Assembly (NCBI GenBank): GCA_020853105.1
Contig: JADYZM010000025.1
Location: forward strand, 1 to 64,000
Reading direction: 5' to 3'
DNA: 64,000 nucleotides
Source: Flavobacteriales bacterium
GTDB taxonomy: Bacteria; Bacteroidota; Bacteroidia; Flavobacteriales_E; Vicingaceae
Below are positions 16,131-26,657 of the stretch, piece by piece. The number at the start of each line of letters is the position of its first letter. Positions within the stretch are counted from its first letter, which is position 1. Below the pieces are notes generated by a model that saw only the letters and a list, made by a program, of their open reading frames with translations, had not been told where the DNA came from and ran no database searches. The position numbers were made by a program, and so were the translations under genes.

Positions 16131-18239
16131 TTACATTTTCTTGTAGAATACGTTGTTGTCTGTGGTTAGTCGTATAAGATTTGAATTTTCTAAAGCTTCA
16201 ATTTTTTTATAGTTAAACGGTATTAAGATTTCATTTTTACTGTTGATTAAACCAAATAAACCATCTTTTTTTGCTAAGTAAATATTATTTGTAAATAAAG
16301 AAAGTTCCGAATATCCGGCAGGAACAATAAAAACACCTTTATCATCAATGATTCCAAATAAATTGTTTGAAGATACTATTGCTTGTCCGTTAATAAATTC
16401 ATTACTTTCATCAAAATTATATGGAATAACCAGCTTTGCCTGATAATCACAATACCCCCACTTTCCTTTACGTTTTACAGCAATTAATTTCTTTGATACA
16501 GTTGCAATATCTTCAAAAATAGCAGGTAAAAATTCTTTACCTAAAGAATCAATTAAGCCAATTTTACCTTTACTTTGAAAGCGAGCAAATCCCTTAGTGT
16601 TAAACATGGCTAAATTATTCATACCTACTGAAAACACTTGTGAAAATGGTATTGTAAGTTTAGAATCTTGGTTCAAATATCCATAAAGACTGTCTTTTAC
16701 AATCATTGCTCGGTTGTTTTCCAATCCGGTGATGAAATTATAGATAGGTTCGAGAATATATTTACCTGTTTTATCAATAACTCCGTATTTTCCATTTTCC
16801 ATGATACGAATAAAATTTTGGTTGCTAAGATCTATCCAATCAAAGGTTGGTTTCACCACGTACATCAGGTTGGTGTCTATTATACCGTATTTTCCTTCTT
16901 TTTCTACATAAGTAATATTTTCTACAAAATCACCAGCACTTTCAAATTCAAAACCCACTTTTAGATTTCCCAGTCTGTCAATAAAACCATATTTTTCGTT
17001 CAATTCAACAGAAATTAAATTGCTTTTTGTATCGCCAATTTCATCGTAAATAGTAGGTACAAGTTCTTCACCAGTTCGATTTATGATGCCGTATTTTTGA
17101 TTTTCACTCACCACAGCCATACCGTTGTTGAAATTTTCAGCCTCATCAAATTCTATTGGAATTACAATTTCACCGGATTTATTAATGTACCCGTATTTGT
17201 TATTTTGAGAAACTGCTGCAACGCCTTCTGAAAAATCCATTACACCTTCATAAACAGTTGGTATAACAATTTGTAAACTATCATTAATAAAACCCCACAA
17301 TCCGTCTTTTTGAAATGTATAATATGTTGTGTTAGCCAATTTAAAATCTTCTTGAAGTTCATTTTTAAAGGGATAGTTTGGGTATTTTAAGATAAACTTT
17401 TCAATATTTTCGGAAGTTTGAACTAAAGTAGAAAGGTGATACAACATTCTCCAAGCTTGTGTAACAAATGGATTGTTAGGGTGGGTATGGATAAAATTTT
17501 CGTAAGTAGGAATGTTTTTTTGATGAGTTACAATGTCGTATATATTTTTGTGTGCTTTATTAATAAATGGATTTGAGGGATAATCAGCAATAAATTTTAG
17601 GTTATTTTCAACGGTGTTTATTTCTGTATATTCTTCAAACAATTTTTTTTCATAGATTGTTTTACACGCTGAATATTCGTCTGCTTCTGGATAGTTTGTT
17701 AAAAAATTGAGGTATGACTTTGATGTATTTTCTTGTTTTGCAAGTGTGAATGCAAGAGCATTTCTAAGTTCTACAGCTTTTTGCTGTTGTTTAGCAAATT
17801 TATTTTGTTCAATAAAATAATTATAAGATTCGATAGTGTTGGCTTCTAATGCTTTTTGGAAGCATTTTTCATCAATAAATTGGTGGTGCACATAGAGCAT
17901 TACAGAATCAATTTTATAATTGTTCCACTTTTTAACTGATGCAGCAGTTATTTTTTCTTGGAGTTTGAGAGTCAAATTTTTATAAGCATTCTGGCTTTGA
18001 TTGATATAAAACAGAGCAGAATCAAGGTTGTAAAAAGGATTATTATTTAATGAATAAATCAAACTCAAGCCGTAGGCAGATTCTGTAGTTTGTTTTTTCA
18101 AGCCTTTTTCGAAAATCTTTTTGGCTTTAAAATAGTCATGAATAGATAATGCCTCAAATGCTTTGGTTAAGTTTGCAGCTTCTAACCCATTAACAAGTAG
18201 AATAACAAGCAAAACAATAATTTTTTTACTATAAAACAT
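16131..18239 (-). CDS. WG-repeat protein with N-terminal TPR-like region
   Basis: From the ATG at 18239 this is a 702-residue exported protein with a signal peptide (about 1-22, ending near LEAA). An alpha-helical TPR-like half (about 25-330) is followed by about ten WG repeats of roughly 45 residues each. Each repeat carries a version of KYGFIDRLGN or KYGIIN followed by xxVIPxxYDE. WG repeats form beta-rich surfaces seen in many Bacteroidota secreted proteins; their partners are generally unknown. The frame opens at 18317, but that would overlap the divergent mltF start and add 26 residues before the signal peptide. Confidence 0.85.
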   Translation of the reverse strand: MFYSKKIIVLLVILLVNGLEAANLTKAFEALSIHDYFKAKKIFEKGLKKQTTESAYGLSLIYSLNNNPFYNLDSALFYINQSQNAYKNLTLKLQEKITAASVKKWNNYKIDSVMLYVHHQFIDEKCFQKALEANTIESYNYFIEQNKFAKQQQKAVELRNALAFTLAKQENTSKSYLNFLTNYPEADEYSACKTIYEKKLFEEYTEINTVENNLKFIADYPSNPFINKAHKNIYDIVTHQKNIPTYENFIHTHPNNPFVTQAWRMLYHLSTLVQTSENIEKFILKYPNYPFKNELQEDFKLANTTYYTFQKDGLWGFINDSLQIVIPTVYEGVMDFSEGVAAVSQNNKYGYINKSGEIVIPIEFDEAENFNNGMAVVSENQKYGIINRTGEELVPTIYDEIGDTKSNLISVELNEKYGFIDRLGNLKVGFEFESAGDFVENITYVEKEGKYGIIDTNLMYVVKPTFDWIDLSNQNFIRIMENGKYGVIDKTGKYILEPIYNFITGLENNRAMIVKDSLYGYLNQDSKLTIPFSQVFSVGMNNLAMFNTKGFARFQSKGKIGLIDSLGKEFLPAIFEDIATVSKKLIAVKRKGKWGYCDYQAKLVIPYNFDESNEFINGQAIVSSNNLFGIIDDKGVFIVPAGYSELSLFTNNIYLAKKDGLFGLINSKNEILIPFNYKKIEALENSNLIRLTTDNNVFYKKM

Positions 18240-18316
18240 CAAACGTAAACCAATTTTAGGCGTATAATGACAAATTGAACTTTTTACAAAAATACTTTTT
18301 ATAACCCAATCCCTCA

Positions 18317-19741
18317 ATGTTAAAATTCATTTCATATTTCTCTTTTTTTCTATCAATATTCTTGCTTGGTTGTTCTAATTCCGAGGAAGATAATACAATT
18401 GAAAGAGATTTTAATGAAATAAAAACCGAAGGAAAACTAAGGGTAATGATTCACTACAGTTCTACCAGCTATTTTATTTATAAAGGTATTCCGCAAGGGT
18501 TTGAATATGAACTTTTAAATAATTACGCAAATCAAATTGGAGTGGCACTGGAGGTGATTCCAATTAAAAATATGGATAGTATTTTCTTTGATTTAAACGA
18601 GGGGAGAGCGGATATAATTGCAGCAAACCTCACAGTTACTCCTGAGAGAAAAGAAATAATAAACTATACACTTCCTGTAATATTTACTAAACAAGTGTTG
18701 GTACAAAGAAAACCACAAGATTGGAAAAAGATGAAAAAAACAGAGATTTCCAAACAGTTAGTAAATTCAGTTGAACAGTTGGCAAGTAAGAAAGTTGTTG
18801 TACGTGAAAATTCTTCTTTTTATGGGGAACTAAAAAAACTTAACAAAAAAAATAAAATTGATATTGGAATTGAGCTTGTTTCAGGTGAATACACTTCCGA
18901 AGAATTAATTGAAATGGTTGCCGAAGGTCAAATAGAATATACAGTTGCCGATAAAAATATTGCAGAAGTAAATTCGTGGTATTACCCGATTTTAGATGTT
19001 AAAACAGAATTGAGTAACTATCAAGATATTGCTTGGGCTGTAAGACAAAATTCAGACACATTGGTTTCTTCGATTAACAGTTGGTTACATGAGTTTAAAA
19101 AGACACGAAAATTTAAAGCCATTTACAATAAATATTTTCGCAATCAGCAATTAGTAAAAAAAAGATATAATCATGATTATTTTACTCTGGAATCCGGAGC
19201 TATTTCGCCTTATGATAAAATATTTAAAAAACATGAAGTTGATTTTGGTTGGGATTGGGAACTTTTAACTTCCCTTGTCTATCAAGAATCGCACTTTAAT
19301 AATGCTGCACGTGGTTATGGAAACTCATTTGGATTGATGCAGTTTATGCCTGAAACAGGAGCAAAATTTGGCGTTGACACCAACTCAGGACCCGAACAAA
19401 ATATTATTGCGGGGATTAAGTATATCAATAGGTTAAATGAAATATGGGAAAAAGAAGTGGAAGACAAACAAGAACGAATATATTTTATTTTAGCCAGTTA
19501 TAATGCCGGTCCGGGTCATGTAATCGATGCTAAAAATCTAGCTGATAAATATGGTAAAAATCCTCAAAAGTGGTCTGATGTAAGTTTTTATCTGCGTAAC
19601 AAATCTAAACCTAAATATTATAACGATGAGGTTGTTAAAAGTGGATATTGTAAAGGATTTATTGCCTGTGATTACGCAGATGAAATCATGGAGAGATTCC
19701 ATCACTATCAAAACATTACTCAAACAATAGGAGAGAAGTAA
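18317..19741 (+). CDS. mltF: MltF-like membrane-bound lytic murein transglycosylase
   Basis: This protein cleaves peptidoglycan glycan strands to 1,6-anhydromuropeptides at the outer membrane. The 474-residue product has a lipoprotein signal (lipobox LLGC, Cys19). An N-terminal periplasmic solute-binding type 3 domain (about 38-275, for example GIPQGFEYELLNNYA and ADIIAANLTVTPERK) follows. The C-terminal SLT catalytic domain (about 300-450) has LVYQESHFNNAARG with the catalytic Glu, GLMQFMPETGAKFGV and ASYNAGPGHVIDA. This two-domain layout matches MltF. Confidence 0.9.
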   Translation: MLKFISYFSFFLSIFLLGCSNSEEDNTIERDFNEIKTEGKLRVMIHYSSTSYFIYKGIPQGFEYELLNNYANQIGVALEVIPIKNMDSIFFDLNEGRADIIAANLTVTPERKEIINYTLPVIFTKQVLVQRKPQDWKKMKKTEISKQLVNSVEQLASKKVVVRENSSFYGELKKLNKKNKIDIGIELVSGEYTSEELIEMVAEGQIEYTVADKNIAEVNSWYYPILDVKTELSNYQDIAWAVRQNSDTLVSSINSWLHEFKKTRKFKAIYNKYFRNQQLVKKRYNHDYFTLESGAISPYDKIFKKHEVDFGWDWELLTSLVYQESHFNNAARGYGNSFGLMQFMPETGAKFGVDTNSGPEQNIIAGIKYINRLNEIWEKEVEDKQERIYFILASYNAGPGHVIDAKNLADKYGKNPQKWSDVSFYLRNKSKPKYYNDEVVKSGYCKGFIACDYADEIMERFHHYQNITQTIGEK

Positions 19742-19743
19742 GG

Positions 19744-21477
19744 TTACTCAGAAAGCATCATCTTTTTAATATGTTTTACGGGTGCAGAACCAAAGGAGAG
19801 AAACTTTTCATGAAATTGTTTTAAATCAAATTCTTTTCCTTTCTTTTGCTTGTATTCTTCTCGAAAATCAACGATTTCTTTAAATCCTGTGAAATAACTG
19901 CAAAGTTGAACTTGTGTTAGTGTAGCTCGCTTCCATTTTCCTTCTGCCTCAGCAGTTTGCTGAAAAGCTTGATTAATCAATAAATTCATTGCTTCGTCTT
20001 TGCTCATGTTTAATGAATGTACACTATAATCTAAAATGGTATTGCAAACGGTTCTTAAATTCCATTTGTAATACATCAGCCACATTTCAGGTTCGTTGTT
20101 TCCATAGCCATTTTCCAACATCATTAGTTCCGTATAAACAGCCCAACCCTCAATCATAGCTCCATTTCCTAATATTGATTTTATTAAACTGGGTGATTGA
20201 TTGCTGTATATCAATTGTGTGTAATGTCCAGGTATTGCTTCGTGAATATTTAAAATTTGTAAAATATAATGGTTGTATTCTCTCAAGTAACTTTCTGCTA
20301 GTTCAGCAGACCAATCCTCCATACTTCCTACATTGTAATAGGTGTTCCCTTCTTTGTCATAGGGTCCGGGAGATGAAATTGAAGCTCCGGCAACACCGGC
20401 CATATAAGCGGGTTCTTTTCTTACCACCAATGGTTTTGATGGGTCAAGATAAATAAGATTTTTTTGATTGATAAAATCAACTAAAATTGGAATTTGTTGT
20501 TCTATTGCAGTTTGGAATGAATCGGGTGTGGTGTGCTTACCAGAAAGCTTGTCAATCATGGTTCTGATGGCAACAAGTGTATCCTGTGGAATGGGCTGTT
20601 TAAAATAATTATTCCACAATTGAAAGGTAATTTCCGCCATTTTATGGTGTAATTCTGATTTGCGTTCAATAGCTTTATTATAGACTTCTTCAGCAGTATA
20701 TCCGGATTGAATATCGAATTCAAATTTTTTAGTGTGTAGCTCTTTCCCTATTCTAAATTCTCTGGGGTTTTCGTTTTTTAAATTTTTTAACCAATCTGCA
20801 TAATTCTTAATTGCAGAAACAGATTTCGAGGCATTTTCTAAAATTGTGTTTTTAACAGAACCCTCGAGTTTTGATTTCGACAAAGCATCTTTTAAATCCG
20901 TTTCAAAAACTGAAAGACCTCCTAAATTTTGTGCAATAGCTAATTGCGTATGTTCAATTGTTGGGTTTTTTATCAGTTTTTTTGCCGCCTCATAATAGGT
21001 TGGTACATTTATCATTCTTTTATTAAAAACAACCAATCTGTTGTCTAATGAATCGAATTTTGAATTTAATATTTCGGCAAATGAACCGCAAACATTAAAG
21101 TTAGATGGATCCCATTCATACGATTTAAAAACAGTAGAATACCAAATGGTACTATTCAAATGATTTTCAATTAACAAATAATCGGTTTTATTACTGGAAG
21201 TAAGGCTATCAATCGGATATTTTTTTAAGGAGTCCAATTGATTTTTACAGAATGAAATCTCTTTTTGAATAGTTTCTTCATTTGGAATGGATAATATGCT
21301 GTCGTAGTCGTGTTTTCCAACGCTAAGTGCCCAACCCGGATATGTTTTCCACAATTCATGAATAAATGTGTTTTTGTATTCTTCAAAATTTTGGTTAAAA
21401 TCAATGGTTGTTGATTTATTTTTGGAATTACACGCTATCAAGATGCCGATTGCTATTAATAAAATAATCTTTTTCAT
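19744..21477 (-). CDS. DUF885 family lipoprotein, probable metallo-enzyme
   Basis: This is a 577-residue exported lipoprotein of the DUF885 family. The lipobox is IGILIAC (Cys16). The family hallmark HEAIPGHYTQL is present at about residue 418, with ENGYGNNEPEMWLMYYKWNLRTV and the late IGFGSAPVKHI-like LSFGSAPVKHI. The HExxxxH-like pattern suggests a metal-dependent hydrolase acting in the envelope, but the substrate is not known. It converges with mltF with only 2 bp between their stops. Confidence 0.85.
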   Translation of the reverse strand: MKKIILLIAIGILIACNSKNKSTTIDFNQNFEEYKNTFIHELWKTYPGWALSVGKHDYDSILSIPNEETIQKEISFCKNQLDSLKKYPIDSLTSSNKTDYLLIENHLNSTIWYSTVFKSYEWDPSNFNVCGSFAEILNSKFDSLDNRLVVFNKRMINVPTYYEAAKKLIKNPTIEHTQLAIAQNLGGLSVFETDLKDALSKSKLEGSVKNTILENASKSVSAIKNYADWLKNLKNENPREFRIGKELHTKKFEFDIQSGYTAEEVYNKAIERKSELHHKMAEITFQLWNNYFKQPIPQDTLVAIRTMIDKLSGKHTTPDSFQTAIEQQIPILVDFINQKNLIYLDPSKPLVVRKEPAYMAGVAGASISSPGPYDKEGNTYYNVGSMEDWSAELAESYLREYNHYILQILNIHEAIPGHYTQLIYSNQSPSLIKSILGNGAMIEGWAVYTELMMLENGYGNNEPEMWLMYYKWNLRTVCNTILDYSVHSLNMSKDEAMNLLINQAFQQTAEAEGKWKRATLTQVQLCSYFTGFKEIVDFREEYKQKKGKEFDLKQFHEKFLSFGSAPVKHIKKMMLSE

Positions 21478-21542
21478 AGTGAATGTTTTCTAATAAAGGC
21501 GAAATTACTTTTTTTATACTAGAATAAATCAGCTGAATAGAG

Positions 21543-23714
21543 CTATATTCTGATACCCATTACACAAACATCATCAACTTGCTCTAGATTGCCTTTCCAA
21601 CTTTCAAAAGCATTGTTTAATAATTCTTTTTGTTTGTCCATATTGTCGGATTGAATGGAGAGAAGAATTTGTTTAAAATTAGATGTTTTTAATTTTTTCC
21701 CTTTTTCACCTCCAAATTGGTCTGCAAATCCATCTGTAAAAAGAAAGATTGTATCGCCTTTTTCAAGGGTTAATTCATGATGAGAAAAAGGTTTTGTTTG
21801 AATAAACTTACCAATGGGTTGCTTGTCTCCGGGAATTTCACATAAACTAAAATTACTGTTGCTAACTGTAGAACTCATGGCACATACACCATCTTGAATT
21901 TTGTTTTTTGAACTATAAATCCATAGCGGATTATTTGCTCCTGCCCATTCAATGCGTTTATTATCTCCTGAATTTAGGAAGAGTTTACAAATCGAAATAT
22001 CCATACCATCTCTTACATCAGAGCCACTTTTTGTAAAATGCTCAATAACTAATTCTCTGGTTTTATTTAATATTTCAGATGGTTTTTCTATGCCAAATTC
22101 GTTTACCACACGGTTTAATGCGTTTGAACATACAACACTGACCATAGCACCAGGAACTCCATGTCCGGTACAATCGGCAGCAGCAAAAAGCATAGAGTTT
22201 TCTTTTTGAATCATCCAGTAGAAGTCTCCAGCTACAATATCTTTTGGTTTGTAAAGAATAAAAGATTCAGGAAAAACTTTTTTAAAATCATCAAGCGAAG
22301 GCAAAATAGCATTCTGGATTAAGCTTGCATACTGAATACTGTCTGTTATATCCTTGTTTTTAGATTCAATTTCTTTATTTTTTTCTTCGAGGATAAGTGC
22401 ATTTTTCTTCTTGTTGGAATAAATTCGGTACAGAAGAAAGAATGATAGAGTTAAAATTCCGATTCCAATGAAACTATAGTTTCTGATATTTTTTTGAGTA
22501 TCAAGTTCAACTTTCTTTTTGTTTATTTCAATTTCTTGTAGCAATTTCTCTTTACTCAACGATTCAATTTCTTTTTCTTTCTTTTCGCTTTCGTATTTTT
22601 CTTGAATTTCAGCAATTTGCTTGTTTGTATTCTCATTCACAATGGAATCTTGATATTGAGCATATAATATATGGTATTTGTAGGCATTGTCAAAGTTTTT
22701 TAATAAACTCTCGGTTTCAGCCATTTTCTTGTATAAATCACGAATCAAAGGCTTTAGCTGATTTTCTCTGGCAATATCCATACTTTTTTTATAGTACAGT
22801 AGGGCATCGAGATATTTTTTTTGAGCTTGATAAACATCACCAATCAAATAATTTGCGTTGATTATACCTGAGTTGTAGCCAATTTTTTGACCCACCAACA
22901 AGGAAAGATAAAGGTAATTCAAGGCTTCTGAATATTGGCTCAAACCAACATGGCAACGAGCTATATTGTTGAGAATTATTACTTGGTTTCGTTCAATGTT
23001 GTTTTTTTTGTAAAATGAATACGATTGTTTAAAGTTTTGTAATGCCTCATTAAATCTAGATTCTTCCAATAAAATTGCTCCTAAATTATTTTCTAACCCG
23101 GCAACTCCGGCAGAATCTTTTAAAAGTATTCGTAGTTGCTTCGCTTTTTCAAAATTCTCAAGCGACTTTTTATAATTATCTTGATAATAATATATACCTC
23201 CAATATTTGTGTAACATACCGCTTCTTTGTCTAAATCTTTAAGTTGAGTGGCAATTTCCAGCGATTGGAAAAAGTATAATGTTGCTTGGTCGTAATTTCC
23301 AAGAGAACGTTGAATCAATCCTAGAAAATTATAAATATCAAACCGATGAACTTTATTATTATCGTTCATAGGTAGTTTATGTAAAACATCTAAAAAAATT
23401 TCATTAGCCTGATTGTACTCAGATTTAAAGTATAATATTCTTCCGATTGATTTATTAATGATTGGAAGATATGAGGTTAACCTACTCTCAATTGCAATTT
23501 TTTTAATACTACTTGAAAGAGGGAGCGACACATCAAAGTTTCTTTCAACTTCTGGATTTTTGGAAAGATAATCCAAGGTTTTAATTATCTTTTCTTCGTT
23601 TCCGTATTTTGAAAAAGTATTTAATATACTATCGGCTTGCTCATTTGCAAAAGATAGAGTAGAACCATATATGCACAAAAAAAAGAAAATGATTGCAAAG
23701 TATAATCTACTCAT
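21543..23714 (-). CDS. TPR-containing SpoIIE-type serine phosphatase
   Basis: This 723-residue sensor-like phosphatase has a signal peptide (about 1-23) and extracytoplasmic TPR repeats (about 60-360, for example AVCYTNIGGIYYYQDNYKKS). A coiled coil (about 365-415) and a transmembrane helix (about 418-437) lead to a cytoplasmic second coiled coil and a PP2C/SpoIIE domain (about 490-723). The phosphatase motifs are IVAGDFYWM, ADCTGHGVPGAMVSVV, GANNPLWIY, GDTIFLFTDGFADQ and VDDVCVMGI, so the metal-binding aspartates are present. Such proteins dephosphorylate anti-sigma antagonist-type regulators. A SiaC-like protein, a member of a family controlled by such phosphatases elsewhere, lies 4.4 kb away. 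Confidence 0.9.
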   Translation of the reverse strand: MSRLYFAIIFFFLCIYGSTLSFANEQADSILNTFSKYGNEEKIIKTLDYLSKNPEVERNFDVSLPLSSSIKKIAIESRLTSYLPIINKSIGRILYFKSEYNQANEIFLDVLHKLPMNDNNKVHRFDIYNFLGLIQRSLGNYDQATLYFFQSLEIATQLKDLDKEAVCYTNIGGIYYYQDNYKKSLENFEKAKQLRILLKDSAGVAGLENNLGAILLEESRFNEALQNFKQSYSFYKKNNIERNQVIILNNIARCHVGLSQYSEALNYLYLSLLVGQKIGYNSGIINANYLIGDVYQAQKKYLDALLYYKKSMDIARENQLKPLIRDLYKKMAETESLLKNFDNAYKYHILYAQYQDSIVNENTNKQIAEIQEKYESEKKEKEIESLSKEKLLQEIEINKKKVELDTQKNIRNYSFIGIGILTLSFFLLYRIYSNKKKNALILEEKNKEIESKNKDITDSIQYASLIQNAILPSLDDFKKVFPESFILYKPKDIVAGDFYWMIQKENSMLFAAADCTGHGVPGAMVSVVCSNALNRVVNEFGIEKPSEILNKTRELVIEHFTKSGSDVRDGMDISICKLFLNSGDNKRIEWAGANNPLWIYSSKNKIQDGVCAMSSTVSNSNFSLCEIPGDKQPIGKFIQTKPFSHHELTLEKGDTIFLFTDGFADQFGGEKGKKLKTSNFKQILLSIQSDNMDKQKELLNNAFESWKGNLEQVDDVCVMGIRI

Positions 23715-23931
23715 TACGACAATTAAGAATTTAAAATTTGTTAATTGATACGACGGTTAGTTAGAAATGGTTTTGTTTCGAATGAATTAATTTTGAACGA
23801 ATGTAAATATACTTGTATTATGTTCTATAACTCATGATTATTAGCTTAAACAACCATATTGAACTACAAAATGGTGTAGAGATGAGATTAAGTATTTTAA
23901 ATTGATGTAAATTAAAATAAAGCGGTTTCTG

Positions 23932-23939
23932 TATATTTG
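23932..23939 (+). promoter_or_regulatory. Candidate -7 box for the subtilisin gene
   Basis: TATATTTG matches TAnnTTTG. Transcription would start near 23946, leaving a leader of about 45 nt before the ATG at 23991. The rest of 23715-23990 is AT-rich and shows no gene. Confidence 0.3.
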
Positions 23940-23990
23940 TTTTGGGTATTGAGAAAAAAACATTCTAACAACTCACTTTTTGCGTTTCCT

Positions 23991-26576
23991 ATGAAAAAGA
24001 TAAAGTCCAATTTGTTGTTTTTAACATTTCTTTTAAACTTATCTGTTTTTGCACAACAAGCAAAAATCAATTTACAATTAAAACATACGTTAAATCTATC
24101 AAAACCATCTGACAAAATAAGTTTGTTTGTTAGAGGAGATGTGCAAAAAATTAAACAAGAAGTAGAAAAATACGGAGGAAAAAGTAAGCTAAGTGCTAAA
24201 GATGCTGTTCAAGTTGTTTTACCCTGTCATCAAGTAGAACGATTTTCCTCAAATGATTTTGTGAAATACATTGAATATTCGTTTATGAAACCTACTGTTT
24301 TAAACGATACAATGACAATCCACAACAACATATTACCTGCACATCAAGGAGCATCTCCATTACCAACAGCCTATACAGGCAAAGGTGTGTTGATTGGGTT
24401 TATAGATACAGGAATAGATATTTTTCACCCTGATTTTCAAGATTCTCTTGGAAACACAAGGATTTTAGCAATTTGGGATCAAAACTTAGCTGATAATGGG
24501 TCAAGTATTTATGGCTATGGGCAAGTTTGGGATTCTGCAGCCATTAATAATGGAAGCTGTACTCATATAGACCAGCATATTGTTGGGCATGGCACTCATG
24601 TTTCCGGAGTCGCTGCCGGAAATGGTCTGGCTGTGGATAACTATAAAGGTGCTGCACCCGAATCCAACATTATTATGGTAGCCAGTAAAGGTGATACTAC
24701 AAATTGGTACGCAACTGTTGTTGATGCTGTTGAGTTTATCTACAATCAAGCAGACAATTATGGAATGCCATGTGTAATAAATGTAAGTATGGGAGATTAT
24801 TGGGGTTCTCATGATGGAACTGAAGCAGCCTCTATTTTAATTGATAGCTTAGTAAATTATAAATCCGGAAGAGCTTTTGTTTGTGCAGCCGGTAATGCAG
24901 GTCATTTGAATTGGCACGCCGAACATCAAATTACATCTGACACCACATTTACATGGTTTTTATACAATCCATCATCTGCTTTTGGTGTTGGTGCTGTTTA
25001 TTTTGAAGCTTGGGCAGACACAGTTGATTTTAATTCTGTTGATTTTGCTTTTGGAGCAAACCTGCCCACGGGAACTTATGAGCAAAGGGGAAGAACCCTT
25101 TTTGCAAATGTCCAAAACAGACTAGGACTCTATACGGATACTATTTTTAATGACACCAATAAATTGGCTGTTGTTGATACATATATTGAATTACAAGGTG
25201 ATAAATACTTGATTCAGGTGATGATGCAGGAGCCAGACTCCAATTCTTACTATTTTAGTTTATTGACAACAGGAAACGGAAAGTTAGATGTTTGGTCAGC
25301 TTCTTGGCTGGGTGTGTCTGATATGGTTGACAACCCATTGCCATCGTCCAGTATTCTTCCTGAAATAATTCATTATCAAAAACCAGACTCCTCCAAAACC
25401 ATGGTTAGTGGATTTCAAAATGTTCCAACTTTAATTACTGTTGGCAATTTTAACAACAGAGCCAGCTATTTAGATGTTGATTCTATTATCCGATATACCG
25501 GAAGAATACCGGGGACAAAAGCAAATTCAAGCAGTTGGGGACCCAATCGAAGAGGGCAAATGAAACCGGATATTGCAGCAACGGGTGACGAGTCAATCGG
25601 ACCTGTTTCTGCCGACATAATTACTGCCAACATGAATTCAACACCTGCAAACAGAGCTAAAATAGCTTTTGGTGCACATCATAGAAAAAATGGAGGTACT
25701 TCAATGGCTTCTCCCGTAGTTGCTGGTACAGTGGCTTTAATCCTTGAAAAATGCCCAAAAGCAACTATGGGTGAAATTAAAAATTCTCTAATTTTAACTG
25801 CTAAGCAAGATTCTTTTACTGGCAGTGTACCTAATACAGGCTTTGGATATGGAAAAATTGATGCTTTTGCTGCACTAAATTCAACTAATTATAATGTTTT
25901 GTTAGGCTCCGACATTCATATTTGTGAAGGTGATTCAGTGATTATAACTACACCAAATTCTTATTCAACATATTTCTGGTCAAATTCTGATACAACACCT
26001 TCAATTGTTATAGACACAAACTCTTTTATATTTGTTGAAGTTACCAACACTATGGGGTGTAAATCAAATAGCGATACACTTAACACCTTTTATCATACTT
26101 TGCCACCCAAACCGATAATTAATCAAAACGCAGGACTTGATACATTATGGATTTCATCAACCAATTCTATTCAATGGTACATGGATAATCTGCCAGTTGC
26201 TGGGGCTAATGATTCAATTTTAGTCGTTTCTCAAGATGGATTCTATTCAGTTTCAGTAACGGATAGCTTTTCATGTTCCAATTATTCAGATACTGTACAT
26301 ATTATTTTCTCAAGCACTTTAGAAAATTTTGTTAATCAAAATATTAATATTTATCCAAACCCGTTTAATGACAAGTTAGTCGTTGAACCAATAAACGGCA
26401 ATTCAATACTTGAGATTTTAATATTAGATTGTAACGGTAAAGTGATTTATAAAGATAATAATGAGTTCAACAGACAAAAAGAATTCCAATTTGGTAATTT
26501 AGCCCACGGATTATATTACCTGAAAATAATTACCCAAAATGGTATAGATTTTCATAAAATAATTTATAATCAATAA
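23991..26576 (+). CDS. T9SS-secreted S8 (subtilisin-like) serine protease
   Basis: From the ATG at 23991 this is an 861-residue secreted protease. A signal peptide (1-22) and a short prodomain precede the S8 domain with all three catalytic motifs: IGFIDTGIDIFHPDF (Asp), GHGTHVSGVAAGNG (His) and NGGTSMASPVVAGTVAL (Ser). A large insertion lies between the His and Ser blocks. Two Ig-like segments (about 635-780) precede a type A T9SS sorting domain (about 785-861, starting IYPNPFNDKLVVE and ending HKIIYNQ). It is expected to be exported through the outer membrane and attached to the surface or released. Confidence 0.93.
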   Translation: MKKIKSNLLFLTFLLNLSVFAQQAKINLQLKHTLNLSKPSDKISLFVRGDVQKIKQEVEKYGGKSKLSAKDAVQVVLPCHQVERFSSNDFVKYIEYSFMKPTVLNDTMTIHNNILPAHQGASPLPTAYTGKGVLIGFIDTGIDIFHPDFQDSLGNTRILAIWDQNLADNGSSIYGYGQVWDSAAINNGSCTHIDQHIVGHGTHVSGVAAGNGLAVDNYKGAAPESNIIMVASKGDTTNWYATVVDAVEFIYNQADNYGMPCVINVSMGDYWGSHDGTEAASILIDSLVNYKSGRAFVCAAGNAGHLNWHAEHQITSDTTFTWFLYNPSSAFGVGAVYFEAWADTVDFNSVDFAFGANLPTGTYEQRGRTLFANVQNRLGLYTDTIFNDTNKLAVVDTYIELQGDKYLIQVMMQEPDSNSYYFSLLTTGNGKLDVWSASWLGVSDMVDNPLPSSSILPEIIHYQKPDSSKTMVSGFQNVPTLITVGNFNNRASYLDVDSIIRYTGRIPGTKANSSSWGPNRRGQMKPDIAATGDESIGPVSADIITANMNSTPANRAKIAFGAHHRKNGGTSMASPVVAGTVALILEKCPKATMGEIKNSLILTAKQDSFTGSVPNTGFGYGKIDAFAALNSTNYNVLLGSDIHICEGDSVIITTPNSYSTYFWSNSDTTPSIVIDTNSFIFVEVTNTMGCKSNSDTLNTFYHTLPPKPIINQNAGLDTLWISSTNSIQWYMDNLPVAGANDSILVVSQDGFYSVSVTDSFSCSNYSDTVHIIFSSTLENFVNQNINIYPNPFNDKLVVEPINGNSILEILILDCNGKVIYKDNNEFNRQKEFQFGNLAHGLYYLKIITQNGIDFHKIIYNQ

Positions 26577-26583
26577 TTTTAAC

Positions 26584-26619
26584 AACATTTTTGTAAAATG
26601 TTAATTAAATATTAACATT
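26584..26619 (+). promoter_or_regulatory. Overlapping alternative hairpins upstream of dapA
   Basis: Stem 1 is AACATTTT (26584-26591) with AAAATGTT (26595-26602). Stem 2 is AATGTTAAT (26597-26605) with ATTAACATT (26611-26619). Both are perfect and share 26597-26602, so they cannot form together. This may be a weak terminator for the protease gene or a switch in the dapA leader. All pairs but two are A-T, so stability is limited. Confidence 0.3.
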
Positions 26620-26657
26620 TATATACAAAATATAACAATATTTGTAAAAAATAACAA

